Shown here one piece after another: positions 57,789-64,000 of a stretch of DNA of 64,000 nucleotides. The translations under genes and the position numbers were made by a program. The DNA is from Rhodopirellula baltica (GTDB lineage: Bacteria > Planctomycetota > Planctomycetia > Pirellulales > Pirellulaceae). The stretch lies in the NCBI GenBank assembly GCA_002901265.1, contig PPHI01000074.1, positions 62,001 through 126,000 on the forward strand, given 5' to 3'. The first letter of the stretch is position 1; every line of letters starts with the position of its first letter. Under the pieces are notes generated by a model. That model was not told the DNA's origin. It searched no databases and saw only the letters and a list, made by a program, of their open reading frames with translations.

Positions 57789-57808
57789 CCCGTTATTGAA
57801 AGAACGGG
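57789..57808. terminator. Terminator-like hairpin at a convergent junction
   Basis: CCCGTT (57789-57794) pairs with AACGGG (57803-57808), with an 8-nt loop, then TTTAT on the plus strand. It lies between the end of the putative anti-sigma gene and the minus-strand membrane protein, whose stop is inside the hairpin. A modest stem but a T-rich tail, so a plausible shared terminator. Confidence 0.45.
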
Positions 57809-58458
57809 TTTATCGTCGTTCCGTCAGCCGCATGTTTACGCGGTTGTGTTGGTTGAACTGGAACGGCAATTGGCTTTGCCGGCACCGAAGTCGGCTGCGT
57901 TTGTGAGATTGCTTCAGGCATGTCGTTTGAAAATCCGACTGTTGTTGCGTCTTCGATATCGAACACGTTTTGTGCGATAGGTAGTTCGGTTTCAGTCGAC
58001 GCCTGGTTCGTGTTCGTTGGGAACAGGTCTTGAAAGCTTTCGCTTCCTAACACAAATATCGGAAGCAAGATCACCATCAAGAGAAGTAACATCGCGAGAC
58101 CGTTGACGATGTTGTGCGCGATCATAATTCCAACCCCACGCCACATGCTGCATTCGCCTGACGAGGAAATCAGGTATGCATTAGAGATCCACACCAGTGG
58201 AAGCCCGATCAAATAACCGGGAGAACCAATGATCGATCCCAGCAATGATGGAAAGGTGAGATTGACGAGGCACATGCCAATCACAAGTCCCAGACAGCCC
58301 ATGAAGCTGGGAGTGCGTGGGGCAAAGTTCGAAAAGCAAAACTTCAGTGTGATTGCCAACATCGAAATCACCGCGAAGGCGACTGCCACTCCGACCGCAA
58401 TCGCAACGGCACTAAAAGCGAGAATCTGATCCGCCGGGATTTGATCGAATTGGTCCAT
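57793..58458 (-). CDS. Four-helix membrane protein of unknown function
   Basis: 221 residues with four hydrophobic segments (for example FSAVAIAVGVAVAFAVISML near the start and MLLLLMVILLPIFVLG near residue 130) and a soluble, Pro/Thr-rich C-terminal tail. There is no recognised family. It is convergent with the putative anti-sigma gene and upstream of a 210-bp gap before the sulfatase gene. A transport or surface role is possible; nothing in the sequence says which. Confidence 0.7.
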   Translation of the reverse strand: MDQFDQIPADQILAFSAVAIAVGVAVAFAVISMLAITLKFCFSNFAPRTPSFMGCLGLVIGMCLVNLTFPSLLGSIIGSPGYLIGLPLVWISNAYLISSSGECSMWRGVGIMIAHNIVNGLAMLLLLMVILLPIFVLGSESFQDLFPTNTNQASTETELPIAQNVFDIEDATTVGFSNDMPEAISQTQPTSVPAKPIAVPVQPTQPRKHAADGTTINPFFQ

Positions 58459-58668
58459 GGTGTTAGCGCAAGCTGCTTGGCGAAGGGAATGGTGACACGT
58501 TCGCCGGTGCGTCGCTAATTGTTGCGATGCACAAAATCGGCAAACGTGGTGCTAGCCCTGGAGGAGGGCTCTACTCGGAAACCGTAGCTCGCCATTTATG
58601 CCTTGCCGTCGGAAGAGGGCAGCAGGTGGCGAAAATACGAAATTCTCGCCAGACGTTTGCCTTGAGGA

Positions 58669-61600
58669 CTAGAACTGTTGAAGTTCGTCTGGCCCAGGGG
58701 TGGCGTATTCGGCGACCTTCGCTCGAATCACCAGATCGCCTTGTTCATCAACGTGGATGTCCATGGGGACGATTGTGGTACCACGTTTGTTGATCGTTTG
58801 GGCGGTGTGACTGAGGTCAACGGTCTCGATTCCGTCAGCGTTTAGCGGGGGAACATTTCCGTTATAAAATCCGGTGCACCACCAACGCCCTTGGTCGTCT
58901 TGAAAGGGCGTGCCGTGACCGAGAAAACGGCCGGCGAATTTGCGTTCGCTGTAGGGGCCCGAGATTTTGTCGGCGGTGGCGTAGTACAGGTTGTAGCTAC
59001 CGCGGCGACCTTTCGAAGTTGACCAGCCGGTGCCGAAAAGCACGTACTTGCCGTGTATCTTTTTGATTAAGCAGCCTTCATGTCCCATTTTGGCAGTTTC
59101 ACCGGAAGGGCCGATGGTGGTTGGCTTGGCAGCGAGTCCGGAGAAGTCTTTCTTGAGCGGTGCGATTTCGGTCGCGCCATAAACGATCCACCAGGTCCCG
59201 TCGTCGTCTTGAAACAACGATGGGTCGTGGCGACGTCCGATTTGTTTTCCCATTGGGTTCGACCAAGGCGATCCCAATTCGCTGCCTTTGGTCAGTGACA
59301 GGTTGGCGCCTTTGACAGGCGCAGGGCTGGTGTGAACCAGTGCCCATTGGCTGCCGGTCCAGTGCAGTTCCGGCGCCCAGAGACGCCATTCATCCTTGGC
59401 GATCTCGGCGAAAGCGTCCGGGTTGACGTCGTCCCAAACGCCATCTTCCAAATCATAGATTGAACCGAGGTCTTCCCACCGAATCAGATCCTTTGAACGC
59501 CACGCACGTGCCGAGCGGCCAACGAGGCTAAGTGGTCCAAGGCCGGTGTTGTACGGGTCGGTGGTTTCTCGTTCGTCCCCTTTGTTGGGAGTCGTTCCGG
59601 TCAAGTAATACCAACCGTTCGGACCGCGCGTGATGAAAGGATCGCGAATCCAGCCCTCTTTGATAAACAAGGCCTTATCGTGAGATGCTAGTCCCGCCTT
59701 GATGGTTTCTGGCGAGTCGGATTGGCTGACCGGCATGTCCAGTGTCGGCTTTGTCGGCGGCTGCGACGAATGCTGACGGATCAGACGCGTTTCTTTTGGT
59801 CGATAGGGCGTACCATCGGTTTGGAAAATATCGTGGAACCATGGATCGGGTTCCTCGGTGTAAGCCTTTTTCCAAGAATCCCAGGGATAGATCGTTTGCG
59901 ATCGCCCGTTGACGAAGCCCCAGTTGTATGCCGCCACGCGGTGGCGATGCAGGATCGGCAGGATGCCCTCGAAAGTTGAATCATTACCGCGAGCCATGTA
60001 CTCGGTGCAAACCAAAGGGCGGCCGAGTTTTGCAAGGCCTTCGACGATTTCGGTCGTTCGGGCCGGCGGATCGTAGCTGTGGAAAGAGATCACGTCCGAG
60101 TTTTCGATACAGGCCTTTTGATAATCTGTTGGGTCAGTCAAGTAGCTGCCGCGCCATACGCCAACGGTCAACGGCTGTGACGGGTTGATTTCACGAGCCC
60201 AGGCGAACGTCTTTTCGACCAACTCCAAAGCATGCTTTGTCTTTTCTGGTTGATCCAGTTCCAGCTTTGCGCCCCCGCCGCCATAGGCGTTGAAGTTCGG
60301 GTTGTCTGGTTCGTTGAACAAGTCCCAGATCAGGACGCGATCATCATCTTTGTAGCGTTTGAGGACGGCTTGGACGTACGGTTTCAGTTCGTCTTGTTTG
60401 CTGCTGTCGACCAGGATGTCACGACCGGGCGATTGGACCCAACCTGAGTTATGGACACCGGGGGTTGGTTCCGGCTGCTTTCCGGCTTTGGGGTAGGGGT
60501 GCCACACGCCATCAAAAAAAACGAACATGGTGCGGATACCATGTTTGTCTGCGATTTCGAGATACTGGTCGACGCGTTTCAGAAATCCGTCGGCATCGGT
60601 TTTGAACGGGATGTCGTGCAGAAACACTCGCATCGTGTTCATGCCGATGTCTTCTGCCCAGCCGAGTTCACGATCGATCGCTTCGGGATCAAACGTTTCG
60701 GCTTGCCACATTTCCAGTTGGTTGATTGCCGATGAGGGCACATAGTTGGCGCCGATGGGCCATTCGATTTGATCGTACCAGCGATTGGCGCGATCGGCGG
60801 CCCAACGACCGGGACGACTTTTGAACATCGCGTTGTCATCTTCGGTCGGTTCTCCGGTGGTAACCTTTTGTTTGACAACGGTTCCGGTGAACGTGTTGGG
60901 CGATTCATAGTCGCCGGCGGAAGAACGGTCGTCGAAGCCGACGGACAAGCCATCAATCGGTTGAACCGGAACAAGACCTGGCGACTTGGTTTCGATTGGC
61001 GTCCCATTGCCGATCGAAAGAGTCATCCGATGGCTGTCCAAGGTGGCGTGCAAATGGTTGCGTCCGCTGACTTGGATGGGTGATTTCAAACGAGTGACTT
61101 CACCGTCGATGCGAACATCAAATACCGGGTGACCGTCGATCAAGTGCAACGAATATCCCTGCTGGATACCGCCTTGGGCCAGGACAACGCCGGACAACTT
61201 CGCACCTTTGATTGTCGCATCGATTTCGATCGAACGCTTTGCGATGTCGGGTGATTCGGTCGGCTGTTCGCTGTTGTTGGCGCGGCGAGGGCCACGCGTT
61301 ACCGCTTCGGGATATTGATCCAGGATGGCTTTTAGTTGTTCCAAAACGTCAGGTTTGGATTTTGCCACATTGATCGTCTCGACAGCACCGTTGGCGTAGT
61401 CGTAAAGTTCGTATTCGGCAGTCGATGCATCAGCACCTGGTGATTTCCATTCAACCATGCGATAGCGATCGGTGCGGATTGCACGTCCCATCGTTCGCTT
61501 GGGATACGCATGAAACGCATGATCGCGAACACGGGCGTTGGGGTCTTTCAGGACCGGGACAAGCGAGACACCGTCGATCGACTGCGGACCTGTTGGTTCG

Positions 61601-62805
61601 GGCAACCCGGCGAGTTCGGCTAGGGTGGGATAAAGGTCAACGCTTTCAGCCAATTGCTTCGTCGACGATCCTGGTTTTGCGACGCCAGGGGCAACGATGA
61701 CGATCGGAATCCGCGTCGCTTGTTCGTAGTTGGTGTGTTTGGTCCAGATACCGAGATCACCGAGGTGGAAACCGTGGTCACCCCACAGAACGATGATCGT
61801 GTTATCGGCCATCCCCGATTCGTTTAACGCATCAACGACTTTTCCGATTTGTGCGTCGACGAACGCGGTGCTGGCATAGTAGCCATGAATAAGGTTGCGT
61901 TTCAGTTCGTCGCCAAAGTTAGCATTGGGATCTTGAGGAACTGGTTTGTAGTTGCCAATTTCGCCACCACGTTTTCCGGCGACTCCGGGAGCGCCGGTGG
62001 GCAGCGATTCCTGCGTCGGCATTGGCAGCTTTGCTGGATCGAACAAGTCCCAGTATTTCTTCGGTGCGCTAAACGGCAGGTGAGGACGAGCAAAACCGGC
62101 TGCAATGAAGAACGGAGTGCCGTCTTTTTCGCGGCGTTCTTTGGCGGCTTGCAAACGTTTGATCGTTTCTTCGGCGACACGTCCGTCGGCATAAGCGGTG
62201 TCTTCGACATCGGGATGTTCGTAAGCGGCACCACGCGGCAGGCTACCGATGCGGTTGAGTTCTTGGTTGGTGAAATACGCTTCTTCGCGGGTCAGCTTGC
62301 CACCATCGGTGCTTTCAGGATCGACGTACTCGATGACCTTTTCTTTGAAGTGTGGGATCGAAAACGAATCGGGATCGCCGTAATTACCGTGGCCGATGTG
62401 AAAGACTTTGCCAAGCGATTCGGTGCGATAGCCGTGGTTGGCGAAGTGTTGCGGGATGGTAACCGCATCGGGAACGATCTGACGAAGCTGGCTGCCCAGT
62501 CCGTACAGGCCTGTCGATGTCGAATGTGATCCGAGCATCAGCGTGAATCGTGATGGTGCGCAGACCGCTTGATTGCAGTACGCAGAATCGAATCGCATTC
62601 CTTTCGCGGTTAACGCATCGAGGTTCGGCGTCTTGGCGACTTCGTCGCCAAAGCAGCCAATGGTGGGCTTGAGGTCGTCGACCAAGATCATCAACACGTT
62701 GGGCCGCTCAGCGGCATGGCCTAGACCGCCGCCGGCGACGATCATCGCCAAAACAAGCGTGGCGTAGAAGAGTTGTCGTAGCATGACGAGGGGATTTAAA
62801 GTCAT
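58669..62805 (-). CDS. Three-domain enzyme: sulfatase, GH-A glycosidase and GH43
   Basis: 1378 residues, one open frame, with a signal peptide (ending near GHAA/ERPN). Residues about 33-500 are an S1-type sulfatase (DDLKPTIGCFGD; formylglycine Cys82 in CAPSR), most like iduronate-2-sulfatase. About 525-650 is a lectin-like jelly roll. About 690-1010 is a clan GH-A TIM barrel (acid/base Glu832 in FNEPDN, nucleophile Glu935 in CTEYMARG). About 1045-1370 is a GH43-like beta-propeller (Asp1055, Asp1194, Glu1243). It should remove sulfate and cleave the backbone of a sulfated polysaccharide, substrate unknown. It lies divergent to a BASS transporter with a 69-bp gap. Confidence 0.85.
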   Translation of the reverse strand: MTLNPLVMLRQLFYATLVLAMIVAGGGLGHAAERPNVLMILVDDLKPTIGCFGDEVAKTPNLDALTAKGMRFDSAYCNQAVCAPSRFTLMLGSHSTSTGLYGLGSQLRQIVPDAVTIPQHFANHGYRTESLGKVFHIGHGNYGDPDSFSIPHFKEKVIEYVDPESTDGGKLTREEAYFTNQELNRIGSLPRGAAYEHPDVEDTAYADGRVAEETIKRLQAAKERREKDGTPFFIAAGFARPHLPFSAPKKYWDLFDPAKLPMPTQESLPTGAPGVAGKRGGEIGNYKPVPQDPNANFGDELKRNLIHGYYASTAFVDAQIGKVVDALNESGMADNTIIVLWGDHGFHLGDLGIWTKHTNYEQATRIPIVIVAPGVAKPGSSTKQLAESVDLYPTLAELAGLPEPTGPQSIDGVSLVPVLKDPNARVRDHAFHAYPKRTMGRAIRTDRYRMVEWKSPGADASTAEYELYDYANGAVETINVAKSKPDVLEQLKAILDQYPEAVTRGPRRANNSEQPTESPDIAKRSIEIDATIKGAKLSGVVLAQGGIQQGYSLHLIDGHPVFDVRIDGEVTRLKSPIQVSGRNHLHATLDSHRMTLSIGNGTPIETKSPGLVPVQPIDGLSVGFDDRSSAGDYESPNTFTGTVVKQKVTTGEPTEDDNAMFKSRPGRWAADRANRWYDQIEWPIGANYVPSSAINQLEMWQAETFDPEAIDRELGWAEDIGMNTMRVFLHDIPFKTDADGFLKRVDQYLEIADKHGIRTMFVFFDGVWHPYPKAGKQPEPTPGVHNSGWVQSPGRDILVDSSKQDELKPYVQAVLKRYKDDDRVLIWDLFNEPDNPNFNAYGGGGAKLELDQPEKTKHALELVEKTFAWAREINPSQPLTVGVWRGSYLTDPTDYQKACIENSDVISFHSYDPPARTTEIVEGLAKLGRPLVCTEYMARGNDSTFEGILPILHRHRVAAYNWGFVNGRSQTIYPWDSWKKAYTEEPDPWFHDIFQTDGTPYRPKETRLIRQHSSQPPTKPTLDMPVSQSDSPETIKAGLASHDKALFIKEGWIRDPFITRGPNGWYYLTGTTPNKGDERETTDPYNTGLGPLSLVGRSARAWRSKDLIRWEDLGSIYDLEDGVWDDVNPDAFAEIAKDEWRLWAPELHWTGSQWALVHTSPAPVKGANLSLTKGSELGSPWSNPMGKQIGRRHDPSLFQDDDGTWWIVYGATEIAPLKKDFSGLAAKPTTIGPSGETAKMGHEGCLIKKIHGKYVLFGTGWSTSKGRRGSYNLYYATADKISGPYSERKFAGRFLGHGTPFQDDQGRWWCTGFYNGNVPPLNADGIETVDLSHTAQTINKRGTTIVPMDIHVDEQGDLVIRAKVAEYATPGPDELQQF

Positions 62806-62874
62806 TTGGGGGGGAGGTGGGGCGAGTGAATCTTTTCAATTACATTCCATTCGAAAGCGACTTGCCATGCAATC

Positions 62875-63951
62875 ATGCGTCAGGTCGCTTTGATATTTTG
62901 TCATGGTTTGAGCTGCATCGGCGCGGCGAAACGGACAGACGAACCAATTCTAACTGGGCGGCACGTGACGACACCTTCCAATCGACGATCGATGCAAAGC
63001 CTGGGCGTATTGCTGGGTTTGGTGGCCAGTTCAATCGCGGCTTATCTGTGGCCTTGGACGGGGTTGTCGATTGACCCGTTTTACCTTTCCAAGACGGGAT
63101 TATTGAGTTTGGTCGCGCTGACGATGTTCAGCTTAGGAGTGACGGTGAAGGATGCGGAATTGGTTGAACTGCGGAATCGGCCCTTCGCCGTTTTCCTAGG
63201 CGTCGTCGTTCAGTGTACCGCGATGCCAACACTTGCATGGTTGGTGGTGAACGTCTTGTCGATCAGTGGTCCGCTAGCGTACGGGGTGATGTTGTGCGGG
63301 TGTGTTCCCGGCGCGATGGCATCCAACGTGTTGACGATGACGGCGAAAGGAAACGTCAGCTATTCAGTCAGTTTGACTTGTATTGCGACGTTGTTGTCGC
63401 CGCTCACCGTGCCGTTTACCCTGCTGATGGTTGCCGGATTGGAAACCGGTACGGACACGTTTCAGCCAATTCAGACCGCGACGATTTTGGTAATCACGGT
63501 TGTAATCCCGACGCTTGCCGGTTACGGATGTCGAAGGTTGGTGCCCAAGACTCCGGTCGCGCAGCGGCGGATGCTGATCATCGCTTCTTCGATCGCGACA
63601 GTGGCGCTGTTGTGGATCATCGCTTCGGTGGTTGCCGGCAATCGCGACCGATTGTCGTTGGCAACACCGGGACTGCTGGGCAGTTTGTTGCTGATGAACC
63701 TGCTTGGTTATTGCAGCGGTTTGATCATGGGCAAGTTGTCAAAGATGCCCGTCGCGATGCGACGAGCGCTGACACTAGAAGTCGGCATGCAGAATGCCGG
63801 TCTGGGCACCGGGCTTGCCGCCAGTTTGTTTGGCGACGCCACTCCGGCACAGATTCCAACGGCGGCTTACACGTTCGGGTGCATGTTGACCGGAACGCTG
63901 TTGGCCGCGTTTTGGGCTCGTCTCGGTGCAACGCATACCGATCAAGCGTAG
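62875..63951 (+). CDS. BASS-type (bile acid:sodium symporter) transporter
   Basis: 358 residues in the longest reading, with about nine hydrophobic segments. The family is supported by LSLVALTMFSLGVTVKDAEL, GVMLCGCVPGAMASNVLT and EVGMQNAGLGTGLAAS, typical of BASS carriers, which use Na+ to import bile acids, keto acids or other organic anions. The first 39 residues do not look like a BASS helix; likely starts are GTG 62965 or ATG 62992. Its divergence from the sulfated-polysaccharide enzyme suggests a role with its product, but this is inference. Confidence 0.85.
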   Translation: MRQVALIFCHGLSCIGAAKRTDEPILTGRHVTTPSNRRSMQSLGVLLGLVASSIAAYLWPWTGLSIDPFYLSKTGLLSLVALTMFSLGVTVKDAELVELRNRPFAVFLGVVVQCTAMPTLAWLVVNVLSISGPLAYGVMLCGCVPGAMASNVLTMTAKGNVSYSVSLTCIATLLSPLTVPFTLLMVAGLETGTDTFQPIQTATILVITVVIPTLAGYGCRRLVPKTPVAQRRMLIIASSIATVALLWIIASVVAGNRDRLSLATPGLLGSLLLMNLLGYCSGLIMGKLSKMPVAMRRALTLEVGMQNAGLGTGLAASLFGDATPAQIPTAAYTFGCMLTGTLLAAFWARLGATHTDQA

Positions 63952-64000
63952 CATTTCACGCGCTGCTCAAGCAAAGTTATCGACGATCCCGATGCCTTGG

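Overview
The window looks like a chromosomal segment of a marine planctomycete, most likely Pirellulaceae and close to Rhodopirellula. The evidence is the gene content: a DUF1559 pseudopilin, DUF1080 and DUF3500 proteins, a PVC-type dehydrogenase/HEAT/CxxCH protein, a ceramidase-like protein, a sulfatase/glycoside hydrolase, ECF sigma factors with membrane partners, and an hpnCDE squalene route. I saw no rRNA, tRNA, CRISPR array, transposase, prophage or plasmid functions. Species-level placement is inference.

Layout. 0.3-2.8 kb: a short-chain dehydrogenase diverges from pyruvate kinase. 2.8-8.1 kb (minus): a compact type II secretion/pilus-like operon with three tandem GspF-type membrane proteins, GspI-, GspJ- and GspK-like minor pseudopilins and a DUF1559 major pseudopilin, but no GspE ATPase. 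8.2-12.6 kb: ThpR, a YheT-like hydrolase and three unknown genes, two of them membrane proteins. 12.7-18.6 kb (minus): a GYF/coiled-coil/SUFU-like protein, then a MazG-like protein, a large membrane protein and an ABC ATPase. 18.9-23.4 kb: sulfotransferase, Cys-rich copper-binding protein, PP2C phosphatase, DUF2945 protein, DUF1080 lipoprotein. 23.4-30.6 kb: ispH divergent from hpnC-hpnD-hpnE (FPP to squalene), followed by a fused class II photolyase/renalase-like protein. 30.6-38.3 kb: exported peroxiredoxin, DUF3500 protein, ceramidase-like plus PVC-type heme protein, three 113-bp tandem repeats, a Gfo/Idh/MocA oxidoreductase. 38.5-44.0 kb: a complete glycine cleavage operon gcvT-gcvH-gcvPA-gcvPB with a lipoate ligase that probably lipoylates GcvH. 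44.4-50.1 kb: FHA protein, ECF sigma fused in frame to a ZAS anti-sigma factor, an esterase-like protein, an unknown protein. 50.4-53.6 kb: a Mg-chelatase-like AAA ATPase and VWA pair. 53.6-58.5 kb: a GH99-like protein, a lipoprotein, a second ECF sigma factor with a small membrane partner, a four-TM protein. 58.7-62.8 kb (minus): a 1378-residue sulfatase/GH-A/GH43 enzyme, divergent from a BASS-type transporter.

Four reading frames (a gspF-like gene, the ABC ATPase, gcvPB and the lipoprotein) are each broken by what looks like one missing base, three of them in T/A runs. Adding one base restores a full-length family-typical protein every time. This looks more like base-calling error than gene decay, although real mutation cannot be excluded. 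The most unusual intact items are the photolyase-renalase fusion, the three-domain sulfatase/glycosidase, the three-GspF operon, the sigma/anti-sigma fusion with its own internal ribosome binding site, and the repeat and hairpin elements.
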